Part shown: positions 10,491-45,784 of the stretch, in pieces
How the letters are laid out: each line of letters opens with the position of its first letter
How positions within the stretch are numbered: the first letter of the stretch is position 1
NCBI GenBank assembly: GCA_035772405.1
Contig: JAYKKM010000375.1
Location: 4,513,501-4,577,500 of the forward strand
Length of the DNA: 64,000 bases
Direction: 5' to 3'
Source of the DNA: Chrysogorgia sp. JL179-B06
Taxonomy: Eukaryota > Cnidaria > Anthozoa > Scleralcyonacea > Chrysogorgiidae
The notes under the pieces: generated by a model
The model's database searches: none
What the model was told of the DNA's origin: nothing
What the model saw: the letters and a program-made list of their open reading frames with translations, nothing else
Program-made: the position numbers and the translations under genes

Positions 10491-11338
10491 ATAGTTATAC
10501 GTTATATAGGTGTTTGAATTTGCTTATAGTTAGTCGTTATACGTGTTTGAACTTGCTTCTCAAACGAACAAACCAGTATTTGCTGCCGTAGGCATGAGCA
10601 CACTAATCTTGACTTGGTTTGCTGTGTCTCGTACCCAGACGTTTTCGCGGAACTATGTAAAGTCGATCGACCTTAAATTACGATCATGGATGTTTGCATG
10701 TCCACAGATTTATGACGTAACTCGTGGATGTTCGTTTATAATTGCCGGATGCGGAAACTATCCGAATCAAATGCTCGAAACCGCCAACAACAACGTGTTC
10801 TGCTTTAGTGCTGAACTGCTTTAACCTGTGCTTCCGAATTTCAACTTCGATTCCCTGAGGAAAGATTCTCTTGTCAAGGTAAAACTAGTTTCAATAATCA
10901 GCACATTTCTCAAGAGTCAAGGGATTTAACGGCTTTTATCTTCTATTTTTTAGCTGTATATTAATGTAAGTTCAATCACAGGAGCCATTGTTCACGCTGA
11001 TCATAACATATCAGACACTCGCGATTCCACCGACAGCTTTTCCACAGTAAGAAGCATGATACAGCAGCTTCCCATGACTTTTGAGGCAGCATTTCCCCTT
11101 GCGATAGTAACTTCTAGTTTAGTTGTTAATTACTTTTACGGTCACTCATGAACATATAGCATTAATAATTTTGTGGAGTCATTTTCCGTATCATTGAAGT
11201 GCAGTCATCCAAAAAAGGATTTAATTAGTGCATAGTCCTTCGCTGTCACGTGTCCATAGAATTTCCTTTTAAATAACACGATCATTTCATTATCTTGAAA
11301 GACAATGGAGCTTTCTGCAAACCATCCCCTCTACTAAC
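10491..11338. other. No gene supported
   Basis: A 93-codon open frame (10543-10824) has no recognisable domain, and the stretch lies within duplicated non-coding DNA. Nothing else is supportable. Confidence 0.4.
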
Positions 11339-11340
11339 TA

Positions 11341-11559
11341 CAGGGTGTCCCAAAAAAAAGGCTTACTTTTCAAATTCAAATGAGCGTGTTAATTTAAACA
11401 ACCTATTGTGTTCAATATCAAAGGGGTTTTAGTGCATGCACACACGGGTGATTAAGAATAACTTCAAGTCTGCGTTTGGAAAGCGTTCAGAAGCTAGGTT
11501 GCTTGAATTAACATGCTAATTTGAATTTGAAAAGGTAGCCTTTTTTTTGGGACACCCTG
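11341..11559. mobile_element. Mariner-type MITE, CAGGGTGTCCC family
   Basis: Ends CAGGGTGTCCCAAAAAA and complement, TA on both sides (11339-11340, 11560-11561). Same family as 6082-6295. Confidence 0.8.
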
Positions 11560-11563
11560 TATA

Positions 11564-11907
11564 CAGGGTGTATCAAAAAAAGCGCAACCTCGGAATTTCC
11601 CAAGAAATCTTGTGTTCTTAAACAAAAAAGATTTTCGCCCCTGGGAATTTAAAATAGCTTGTAATCGTATTCCAGGGGCATAACTGTCTAATTACTACAA
11701 ACTCGCACGTAAAGCAGAATTGAATCGAAATTTAATATGCATTTATTTAATGGTAAGTTGTTTATTTATTAGCAATTCGACAGTTATGCCCTTGGAATAC
11801 GATTAGAAGCTATTTTAAATTCCCAGAGGCCTAAAATCTTTTGTGCTAATAAAAACAAAGTGGATTTCTTGGGAAATTCCGAGGTTGCGCTTTTTTGATA
11901 CACCCTG
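11564..11907. mobile_element. Mariner-type MITE, CAGGGTGTATC family
   Basis: Ends CAGGGTGTATCAAAAAA and complement with ~100-bp arms; TA at 11562-11563 and 11908-11909. It stands next to the previous MITE, separated only by TATA. Confidence 0.8.
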
Positions 11908-12209
11908 TATATGAACTGATACTCCCGGCGTCACGGTCTATAACAGAGTTAATTGAGTTTTAAAAATAAGAATTTAAGATAATTTCATAGAAAATATGGT
12001 AGTTAGAGTATGTCTTCCAGTGTTCTAAGCATAAATACAAGCCGTAAACGTGGGGGGTTGATAGATACAGAACGTAGATTGAAAAGAAATAAACAAGTCC
12101 ACTGGCAGCGAGAGTGTAAGTGCGCATGCCAGTTCATTGGATCAAAAACGATAATGGTCTTCCCCTTGATGATGAATTAGTCTGTTGTTGATTTCAGTGT
12201 GGATACATA

Positions 12210-12980
12210 TCCTTGGAACTACGACGATAACCTAGGACGCTGGCGACGGCAGCGAAAGAAATATAAATTTTAGCATTTGAATGAAACCACGATCGATTGA
12301 CTAGCGTATTTCAGTGACACTCAAAGCTTGTTTTATGATCTCCAAAACGCTTCAATATTTCTAAAATGATTGTTGTGTCTGTGTTTAAGACTTTAAGTCA
12401 GTCTTAAGGAACAGTTCTCATCTCTCTGCGAGTTACCGTCGCCGTCCTAAAGACGTGAAAATGTTCTCAGTGACGTGTTGTAAACAGAACGAGGATGGCG
12501 TTGAAATTACTGTTGGGAATAAAAATTATTCATTACCATATTTATGTCAACAAATGTTATAACGATACGAAATTGAAGCATGTTAATTAAAACTGTAGTT
12601 ATAGAACAAGGAAAATAGTGGTTAGAAAAGACTGCCAAGTCATATCCTATGTACGTATTGTTCCTGTGTACGTAAAGTATGTTGTTCCTGTGTACGTAAA
12701 GACTTTGCTATGTAGTTGTTCCTGTAAAAATGGACTATAAATATGAGCTTGTAGAATAGGTTAGGTTAGAATGCGAATAGAGACTTGCAATGCGAATAGA
12801 GAGAGTATGATCAAATTGTGATGAATACGCAAATGTTGTAACTGACGATTCTTGAAGAGTAAAATAAAGAAAGAATAATACAGTCCCCAGTTGTTTGTTG
12901 TTGAGCCGGCGAGAACGAGAGTAGAAGGCCATGTTACAGGTTTCTACGCACTGGGTTGCCGTCGTAGATCTTAAGGTCCC
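12210..12980. mobile_element. DNA-element copy, GGGAC...GTCCC family (degenerate left end)
   Basis: The interior 12235-12530 matches 34160-34440 closely, and the right end TGCCGTCGTAGATCTTAAGG matches the end of the better-preserved copy at 34143-34505. The stretch 12541-12950 is extra relative to that copy. Confidence 0.5.
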
Positions 12981-12989
12981 GACTGCATT

Positions 12990-13160
12990 GAACCCAAACG
13001 TTGCAATATTGGACGATTGCTTTATTATACCAAAACTTCAGTCACCGCGTAACCGTACAGAAATTGAACACAAAAATATAGAATAAATACATGTACTTCC
13101 GTCTATAGTAAAAGACCATACCAAATTGATTATGGTGGATAAGATACGCTTTCGCAGGTA
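12990..13160. repeat. Paralogous non-coding block W, copy 1
   Basis: 'AATATTGGACGATTGCTT', 'TTATACCAAA' and 'GGTGGATAAGATACGCTTT' recur in order at 45425-45680 and 48365-48440, marking the same segmental duplication as block U. Confidence 0.55.
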
Positions 13161-13167
13161 TGATTAT

Positions 13168-13275
13168 ATGAATGAATGAATGAACGAATGAATGAATAAC
13201 TTTATTTACGTGTCAATGTATTTAGCTACATTACCGTTTTAAATACATCTAGCTTAACCATGCTAGACTGCATTT
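13168..13275 (-). mobile_element. LINE 3' end remnant with (ATTC)n tail
   Basis: On the minus strand a short AT-rich 3' UTR ends in a tetranucleotide tail (GAATGAATGAATG on +). The following 'AACTTTATTTACGTG' resembles the tail of the LINE at 4733. No coding part remains. Confidence 0.35.
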
Positions 13276-13329
13276 TAGTTTAGTTTGAGATTTAAACTAA
13301 CAAGTCGACTGCGTATAGGCAGTGTATAT

Positions 13330-13985
<656 letters not shown>

Positions 13986-14075
13986 AATTACGTACGTACG
14001 CGTAGCCAGATCAAAAAGTAAAGTCTGGCCAATGAAACATTCCCACCAATATATAATTGTTCGGACGTTAACCGA

Positions 14076-14790
14076 TTTTTACTCCGATTGCACTAATCCA
14101 CCCAACACTTTCCGTATAATTGTCTCTCCTTCCATAAGTACTGTCTGTTGCATTGTCCTCGCTATTCTTGTTACGTTCCTTTCTCCCTCAATCACTTTTG
14201 CCACCGCTTTGCTCGTCTTCTTCACACCACCACCCATACATCCAATGATAACTGGAACCACTTCCACTACATAACCTGGTCTCTTCTTGTCTCAAAGTTT
14301 GTTCGCGTTACCTCCTCTATATTCATTTCCATTGGGCATGACATTTCCACCAACCATATCTTCTTCTTCTCTCTTTCGTCCTCCAGTGTCATATTATTGG
14401 GTCTACGTGCTCAACTCGTTTTCCTCATTCTGTACTCAAAGTCCCAACAAAGTTTGAATTCATTACCCTTGAGTACATGTCCCTTCTTCCATCTCTCTCC
14501 GTACTATACTGTGCTTTCAGGAAGAAGTCCTTTCTTTATTGCCCAATTGACTCCTAATACATCCTCGAACAACATGCGACGAACCACGACGGCTTTACGT
14601 TTTAACGAGTAATGCACTACTTGTTAGTAGGGTGTATGTCTGTGCCATAACATCAGTGCATTATTGTGTCTGCAAAGGTATTTAGATCCCGCCAGTATTT
14701 CACATCCTGCAAGCAGGTTTGAACGGTTTCATCGTGTTGTCCACATAACCTACACTTTCCATTTGTATCTCCGATTCCTCATTATTGAGG
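14076..14790 (-). pseudogene. LINE reverse-transcriptase C-terminal remnant, frameshifted
   Basis: Minus-strand fragments in several frames match the end of LINE polyproteins: a 'CRLCGQHDETVQ' zinc motif (~14710-14765), 'KKIWLVEMSCPMEMNIEE' and 'EVVPVIIGCMGGGVKK', ending with 'RKVLGGLVQSE' and a stop. A frameshift lies near 14270 and stops interrupt the part above 14390. The RT palm is not present. Confidence 0.6.
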
Positions 14791-14848
14791 GTCGCGTCGT
14801 CGATGTAATTACATCTTATTTCTTAAATAGAAAATTGCTTGTGTTTAA

Positions 14849-15300
14849 AGTGTCTATGAAGTGAAAAATTCGCTAGCATTTGTTTTTTCTTTAACGGACA
14901 AAGTTGCACGGAAAGAGCGTTCACTGAAAATTTCAAGTGAATCTGCCTCATAGTCTTCGAGTTATCAACTCTGAAAGTTTGGCATGGCTAAATGTTTTTG
15001 GTGAAATCTGAAACGCGCGGTTCATTGTGTTGTGACGTATGTGCAGGTGTACTTACTATGCATAAGAACAATTGATTTGAACATTAATGATCCACCTGCA
15101 TACGTCATATACCACATATATTCAATCCCAGTCTTTCCCTATTTTGTAACGTTAAACTATGCCAATGGACAAACTTTGAGAGTTGATAGCTCGAAGACTA
15201 TGCAGCAGATTCACTTGAAATTTTCAGTGAACGATCCTGCCGTGCTACTTTGTTCGTTAGAGCAAAAAAATGCTAGCGATTTTTTCACTTCATAGACACT
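14849..15300. mobile_element. Fold-back TTAA element, AGTGTC variant
   Basis: Ends AGTGTCTATGAAGTGAAAAA and complement; TTAA at 14845-14848 and 15301-15304. The arms share 'TTCACTGAAAATTTCAAGTG'. A related degenerate copy spans ~58980-59500. Confidence 0.75.
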
Positions 15301-15487
15301 TTAAATAATAGAATACGTTTTGTCTTAATAAAAATACGAGAGAAGTGCAAGGAGATCATAATCGCAGTGTGACGAAATAATTATAAACTAAGATTTGTAC
15401 CATTTTTTCAAAATTCCTCATTCAGGAATTTGTGATTTTTGTTCATTCTGAGAACTGGTATTGATTTTCCTAATTCTCCTTTCCAGA

Positions 15488-38991
<23,504 letters not shown>

Positions 38992-39257
38992 TGTACAACA
39001 ATAGACAGGTGAGTTGTAGGGTGACTGGTGAGTGACTGCGGTGCGAGTGTGACTGCAGAGTGTGAGTGTGAGTGAGAGAGAGATACTGTGAGTGAGAGAG
39101 ATAATGAGAGAGTGTGCGTGTGGTAGAGAGAACCATACAAAAAATTGTGATATAGGCCGATATTTCATTCAAGGTTACTCAAAGAATATTCAAGCTATCT
39201 TCATAGAATTTTCTGAGATGATGTATGTGGGAGATGAACTAAGAAAAATTTAGTTAA

Positions 39258-39709
39258 CTCTTTCCTGTCCGGCTGGAAAATATCCAAAATTGAACTACTA
39301 CCTCTTTGTTCTATTGATTCTCGGGAAATATCCATAACTGTTGCGAAACCTATACCCTTTCTGAAACCCCAATAAACCGGCTGTTACCAATTAATGCTTT
39401 TGAATTTTCCGAACAAGACACATTATGTTAATATAAATTAGCATTAATTATCATAAATCTGTTTGAAAAACTTCCATTTTTCTAGAAAAGACCATCTTGC
39501 ACGCCCGCGTAGCATCATGAAAATTCAAAATGCCACCAATCGCAGAGTTGTTTATGAAATCAATTCAAATTTGGCGCGTGAGTGGATCTCATGTCCCAGG
39601 CGCTTGTCGAATTTCAATTTTTATTCTTGCGTTACCGCGCGCCGTGTTTTTCGATTGACGACTTCGAGGTCTTCTATGACCCCTTTTGACTGGGCCGGAC
39701 AGGAAAGAG
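39258..39709. mobile_element. piggyBac-like MITE
   Basis: Ends CTCTTTCCTGTCCGGC / complement, TTAA at 39254-39257 and 39710-39713. Absent from the gene B copy of the 3' flank. No transposase. Confidence 0.7.
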
Positions 39710-39903
39710 TTAAGCTTTATTATCATACGAAAATGGCTATTTTCATGAAATAGTAGAGTCCTTGTCATATGAGTTGATGTTGGGAACTGAATTATGTTCT
39801 AAAGTATTAATCATTCCTAAAACGTACTTAAAATTAATCTTGTTTGTTTGTATTGAAATAAAGCCAGAAATATTCCCGCCAAAACTATAGCCAATTACAC
39901 TAA

Positions 39904-41433
39904 AGCCTGGTTTCCATATGATCGCTACGATCGCTGCGATCACTCAATTTTAAAACCGGCGATCGTAGCGATCATGGCGATTGAAGCGATCGTTATGGAC
40001 GAAGTAAACAAAGACAACTTTCTTTTACTATCGTAAGCACAGCTTTTTATTCTAGTTGCTCTTATCAGTAAGACCTATTTCAAACGTCGAATTTATCATC
40101 TGTCGAATCTAATACACATTAGGTTCGACAAAATTCGACGTCGGTTTCAAACATCGAATTTATCATGTGTCGAACGTATAATCGGCCTCCCGTAAAAAGA
40201 ACTCGTTCGGATTGCATTTTAAAAGTACTGCCTTAAATCTCATCTCAGTTTGTTTGGACGAACTTGCGCCAAGGAAACATCGTTTTTGGGTTCGACAGAT
40301 ATTTCGAATGAGAGAAGAGCTTGGAGCTTTTCACACTCTCGTCTCACAGCTTCGGGCACAGCTACGTCTTCAATACAGATAATTCTTACAGATATTTACA
40401 TAAAATATTTACATAAAATGCTTTAGTTTCACTGATTCATCTAAATTTGCGTGATGTATACAATGAAGGAACCGTTTAATCTTATTACTGTAATGTGTTT
40501 TATAGATATAGCCGAATGTCGCTGGTGTACATACCGATCGCTGAGATCGCCAGGATCGCTGAACCAGTGTTTCCATATAATCGCTGCGATCGCTATGATC
40601 GCCGAGATAGAACATTTTCTATCTCGGCGATCGCGATCGCTACGATCGCTGCGATCGCCAGGATCGCTGACAGAGCCTGAAATAATTTCAAAATTTGTCC
40701 GGACAAAATTTCCGAACAAAATGACATTTGATCGGAAATTTTCAAATTTGATCGGAAATTTGTTTTCGATTTTAGTTTGACCCCCTCCGTTGAGTAAATC
40801 CCGTCAAGCAGTAAATCACTCTATGCTATAGAGTTTACACAAAGTTTAAAGATAAAATTGCAAGAATATCTTATTTTTATATCATATTTAACACTTACTT
40901 TTGAAAAACGAAGCAGTTATAAATGACATATTTTGACTTTGAGGAATTGTTGCAAACTTGCAATATTACAAATATATGCATTTACTATCATAAATTATTT
41001 TAACATCTTTTAATATACAAAATTCTGTTCTAAAATAAGGCAAGAAGCACTTTCCAGCATGTCATCTCGTAGACAAAGATCAGTGTGGTGCTCACCTTTC
41101 AGTTCAACAACCACATGCCGCCATCTTGTTTATTGAGCCCGTATTCTTTGCGAGATGCTGAGCCAGTTTACTACTCTATACAAGACTAATATAGATGTCA
41201 CTCACTGTGCTGAGCTCAGACCCAATCTTTTGAGGAAAAAATATTGGATTTTTTTTCAAACTTGTCCGGACAAAACTTCCGATCAATTCAGCATTTGGTC
41301 TGGAATTTGGTCGGAAAACCGCGGACCGCCGGCCGTTATTTCAGGCTCTGGCTGAGCGTGTGGTTGCCATATGATCGCTACGATCGCCGGTTTTAAAATT
41401 GAGCGATCGTAGCGATCATATGGAAACCAGGCT
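39904..41433. mobile_element. Harbinger-like non-autonomous element, GATCGC-rich
   Basis: Ends AGCCTGGTTTCCATATGATC and complement, TAA at 39901-39903 and 41434-41436. Inside are a nested GATCGC palindrome (~40525-40680) and two related 'TTGTCCGGACAAAA' segments (~40697, ~41265). No transposase found. The gene B 3' flank (near 61000) lacks it. Confidence 0.7.
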
Positions 41434-41642
41434 TAAGCAGCCAATCAGCGTGCGTCATTTTTCCTACAGAGCGAAAAACCTACAACCTAGCTTATAATCA
41501 TCGTTTTCGTCTCGCAATGGCTGATACAAATACTAGATTCTCAGTTAATTCCCTTGGTTTTTTTTACCTCCCACCTATTAGCATTCCTTTGTATTGCCTG
41601 TTTATTGATTGAAATTAATTATAGAACATGACTTTAATAGTT

Positions 41643-41800
41643 CGGGTCGCCACCTACCTATACTATCAAGTTTTGTGATTGGTTGATTAAAACAATAAAA
41701 CAATAGAACCAACCACAAAGAAACCAATGTCCTAACCCTCACAACTATTGTTCCATGTAGCCAATCACAAAAACTGTTCATTTTAGGTACGTATTTACCG
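41643..41800. repeat. Dispersed repeat, copy 2
   Basis: Near-identical to 30995-31150; absent from the paralogous gene B flank, so inserted after the duplication. Confidence 0.65.
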
Positions 41801-42070
41801 TTTAATTCCCACTCATCTCATTGCTGATTATTTGTTATTGTTTTTCGTACCTGATTGGCTTATTTTTGTCACATGATTATTTTGTATATAATAGTTTCAA
41901 TCAGTTATCATTTCATTTTAGTTTTCACCCTCGCTAGGCCGAGGAGAACGTTAGACCCCTTTACACAGTATTTTCGCAGTCTTAGAATTTCCAGCTGCAT
42001 CTCAATGTTAAATCTAAACTATACTACTATTGTAACACTCCATAATCTGTTACTTTTACATGTTTTACAG

Positions 42071-42250
42071 GACGTTGTTATTAATCTTCAAGAATTTCAA
42101 GTCGATACAATAATTCCTTCTTCAGTTACAGAATTTTGAATAATATGGGCTATTACTTCGTGTACCGGACTCAGATTGTTTGCACTGTATACAGAACTGC
42201 GCCTCGTTCTTTAAAAAATCCCGTTTATTTTTGTTCTGGAATTGTCCAAT
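42071..42250 (+). other. Candidate 3' UTR exon of gene A
   Basis: A TGTTTTACAG acceptor is followed by sequence strongly conserved at 62608-62790 downstream of gene B ('GACGTTGTTATTAATCTTCA'). Together with the donor after the stop codon it would make a spliced 3' UTR. No clear polyadenylation signal nearby, and the end resembles an arm of a fold-back element. Confidence 0.35.
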
Positions 42251-42419
42251 ACACATCATAGCCATCCCGGCGCCATCTTAGTTTTAAGTCAACACTTTAG
42301 ACTTTTCTTTTTTAAAATTAATAGTTTTTTGTTCATAGTGGTAGTATAATGTAGTAATTATTTTTATAAGTAACATTAAGAATATATTGTTGTAAGAGCA
42401 TTGAGACTATTGTATAATG

Positions 42420-43070
42420 CTCCTAATACGTGGCAAAAATGCAAATTTCAATCTCGAAAAGTGCCCATGGATATTTCGGAAAAGATTGAAAGTAAAGCTA
42501 TGCATAGAATAACTTTCAGGGCATCAATATCTATTCATCTGTTACTATGACAACAGTGACGTTTTAAAATGGCCGAAAATGAACATTTAATCTAATTTAT
42601 TTCGCAAACGAGTCAGTGATCTGCGATTTTTTTTGCATTTAAACATTTCTTTTAGTTTAATTAATAAATAGGCAGATTAAAAAAAATATTCTGAAGATCC
42701 AATTATTTTACACAAAAAAATCATGTTTTTTTAGTTTTTTTAAAAATTGGATATACAGAATATTTTTTAAATTTTCCTATTCATTAATTAAACTAAAAGA
42801 AATGTTTAAATGCAAAAAAAATCGGGGGTTACCGACTCGTTTGCGAAATAAATTAGATTAAATGTTCATTTTCGGCCATTTTGAAACGTCACTGTTGTCA
42901 TAGCAACAGATGAAAACTTTAGCCATTAATAGTATTTGATGCCCCTGAAAGTTATTCTATGCATAGCTTTAGTTTCAATCTTTACCGAAATATCCATGGG
43001 CATTATTCGAGATTGAAATTTGCATTTTTGCCACCTTTCAAGAAACAGTAGGGAGCCACCTTAACCATTT
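42420..43070. mobile_element. Large fold-back element
   Basis: Arms of roughly 230 bp: 'GTGGCAAAAATGCAAATTTC' at ~42433 returns in complement at ~43015-43035, and 'AAACGAGTCAGTGATCTGCG' near 42606 returns near 42820-42850. The right end reads GCCACC-TTAA. Confidence 0.7.
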
Positions 43071-43190
43071 TTTAAATAAAACTTTGTAGTTGTGTAGTTC
43101 TACAATATTTTTATAAATAAAAATGCAAAGTAACGTATTTTATGTTGTCTTTTTTGCTTGGCAGTTAATCTGGGTAAATTTTGGGATTAA

Positions 43191-44210
43191 AGTGCCTATG
43201 AAACGAAAATTAAGTTTGTTTTATTTGAAAGAACTTTTAAAATAATGAAGAATATTAATTTACAGCTCTTTCATATTTCCCTTGGTTCTTGAGATATTTA
43301 GACTTATGTGATATTCAAATGAGATAACATATGACGTCAAAGGGTTTGCAATACATTTTAACATATCGGAAAATCGTGTATATCTTTAAAATTATTAAAC
43401 GAAATCACTTGAAACATTGCATGTGGATACAGACAACTAAACTGGAGAACATCGTTCTAGTTTTATGGTCGCCATGGTAACAAATTAGTTTTCAGACATC
43501 TTGATTTCTAAAATAAAATGATTTGTTTTCTCTTCCGTCCCGAGCATTTGCGGGTTGGTACTGGTTTAGCATGATTTTCACGGACTTAACCAATTCTAAA
43601 CTGAAGTTAAACTTTGGTGCAACACATATATGTGTCAGAAAACAAAGATTTTTGACAAAGAGACTTAGAGGTCTGGGAACCGTATTATTACTATTGCAAC
43701 ATTGAAACTTGAACGATGTTCTTTAGTTTAGTGGTCTGTATCCACATTGTTATTGTTGTTGTTATTGTTAACACTTTATTTAATGAGGATATACAGATAA
43801 AGTCTTAAAAACTTTTTTCCAATCTGGTCCTCAAGAAGCTATATATATACAAAATTTTAAGTCGTAGCTAATAGAGTCTTGAAGTCTTTAGTTCAGTAAT
43901 ATTAGCTAATTTCGTCTTAAAATATCTCCGACAAAAGTTAGAGAAACTTGTGGGTGAATCGAGATTTCGAGCGATATCGGGAAGATTGCAAAGTTTCAAG
44001 TGATTTCGTTTAATAATCTTAAAGATATACACGATTTTTCAATATGTTAAAATATATTGCAAACCCTTTGACGTCATAGGTTATCTCATTTGAATATCAC
44101 ATAAGTCTAAATATCTCGAGAACCAAGTGAAATATGAAAGAGCTGTAAATTAATATTCTTCATTATTTTAAAAGTTCTTTCAAATAAAACTTAATTTTTG
44201 TTTCATAGGC
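43191..44210. mobile_element. TTAA element, AGTGCC family, ~1 kb
   Basis: Ends AGTGCCTATGAAACGAAAAT and complement with ~190-bp arms. The left flank has TTAA; the right end lost its last T and the TTAA. It inserted into block U: copies near 4700 and 47440 show the uninterrupted site GATTAAGTTC. Its interior includes a LINE-like 3' UTR stretch around 43745-43900. Confidence 0.8.
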
Positions 44211-44211
44211 A

Positions 44212-44520
44212 CGTTCGCTGCAATGTGGCATTCAAATTAATGATAATGCCATGTAAATTAATTAATTAATGCAAATTAATGACACATGCAGGTAAATTGT
44301 TCTAGAATCTCCGAGTCAGCCATTACGCACAGCTTTTCAGGAACTCTTGGTAATCATTTTGAAAGTGCTAAAAATCGTTTCATTTTTCTTTCTTTGTTTG
44401 TAAGCCGCGTAGTATACTAGCAAACCATCAAACAGGAACAATCTCACTGAATATTCCCAGGTATGTGTTGTAGAATCGAATTAAATAGTGAACTTGTCGG
44501 TAATCAAAACAGGAAATATT
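44212..44520. repeat. Paralogous block U, copy 2
   Basis: Continues the block begun at 43140-43190, matching 47440-47770 and, more weakly, 6310-6560 ('TCATTTTGAAAGTGCTAAAA', 'CAAACAGGAACAATCTCAC'). Confidence 0.7.
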
Positions 44521-44650
44521 AACTGAGGAAATATTGACGATATAATATATATGGATCTCCATGTATCGTCTGTCTACTCGAAGCACTCCCACATTCACTA
44601 CAGCAGTGTGTATATTAACGCATCCAAACCCACCTTCGCTCTCCATCTGA

Positions 44651-44723
44651 GTCTCGGTGGCTCAATGGTTAGAGCGTCTCACCGGCAATCAGAAGGTTAC
44701 AGGTTCGATTCCTGTCCGAGATT
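44651..44723 (+). tRNA. tRNA-like gene, anticodon GGC, probably a pseudo-tRNA or SINE head
   Basis: 73 nt fold into a complete cloverleaf: acceptor GTCTCGG/CCGAGAT (one G-T pair), D arm GCTC/GAGC, perfect T stem ACAGG/CCTGT with B box GGTTCGATTCC and A box TGGCTCAATGG. The anticodon stem has one C-C mismatch, and position 33 is C instead of U. The loop would read GGC (Ala), but the acceptor does not resemble tRNA-Ala. A ~62-bp direct repeat flanks it (44560-44620, 44767-44828). Confidence 0.5.
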
Positions 44724-45234
44724 CAGAATAATTTTCTGAGGATACGAGTTTAGCTTGACGATCGTCCATGTATCGTCTGTCTACTCCAAGCTCTCCCACA
44801 TTCACTACAGCAGTGTGTATATTAACGTATGAGGAAATATTAACAGGAAATATAACATATAGAATATTGGAATTAAATCCGCTGTTATTTCTAAAATATA
44901 TAATTATCGGAAGAGTTAAGAGATAGGGTTGGTAGTACTAGGTTCAGGATTAGGATAAGGGTTAGGGTTAACAGTTTTGAATTCAAGATTCTTCCTGTAC
45001 ATGCATGAAACGTTAGAGGCCGATAGTTGAAACACGAGTAGGAATTTTTCCTCCAATTTCGAAACACCAAGAAGCGAGTTGGAAAAACGAAGGTGTTTGG
45101 AAATCGGAGGACTAGAACTCTTTACGAGTTTTTTAATTTGCTTCTCCAACGAACCTTGAGTATTTTGACAGAATATCGATATGAAAATTACTTCCTCTGA
45201 TTCCAACTTACACTCCCGGCCGGCGTCAAAGATA

Positions 45235-45680
45235 ATCTAATATAGGAAATACGATGGTATAGTTAGAAAATGTCTTTCATCAATCAGCAGTGTACTAACC
45301 GTCAATCGAGATGTACATTATGGTCTGGAAGCTCGGCAAACTTCAATGGTACCCCATTGTGCACTAATAATTTATTTTAGGCTTAATATTTGAACAGAAC
45401 TGTTCAACGATTGCACCCAAACCTCTTTCTATATTGGATGATTGCTTCATTATACCAAATAACAATATGTGTTCAGTAAGCGTTACCTTGCAGGAATTCG
45501 CATAAACGTCAACAAAAACATAGAACAAAGACTTTCGTTGAGTTTCCAGACTGTAAAAGGTCAAACCGATAGTAATTAACGAGAGTCATCTCATCTATAA
45601 CTATAGATTAGCTCTTCCTTCCAGACCATATACTAACTCAATTGACTCTGGTGGATAAGATACACTTTTGCAGGTATATG
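45235..45680. repeat. Paralogous blocks V/W, copy 2
   Basis: 'AATGTCTTTCATC', 'GGTCTGGAAGCTCGGCAAAC', 'GAACAGAACTGTTCAACGAT' and 'GGATGATTGCTTCATTATAC' recur in order at 47940-48440, and partly at 12010-13150. Confidence 0.7.
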
Positions 45681-45784
45681 ATTAATATTAGAAAGTTTTA
45701 AATACATTTACTAGCATAATTAAATCATGACATGCCAGCTTAACTGCTAGTTTAGTGATAATTAAAACAAGACTCCTTGCATAG

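Noticed and set aside
10543..10824. 93-codon open frame
   Set aside because: No domain, no splice context, inside duplicated non-coding DNA.
12478..12560. Short frame starting MFSVTCCKQ resembling a secreted peptide
   Set aside because: The same DNA recurs at ~34360-34440 inside a transposable element without a conserved frame.
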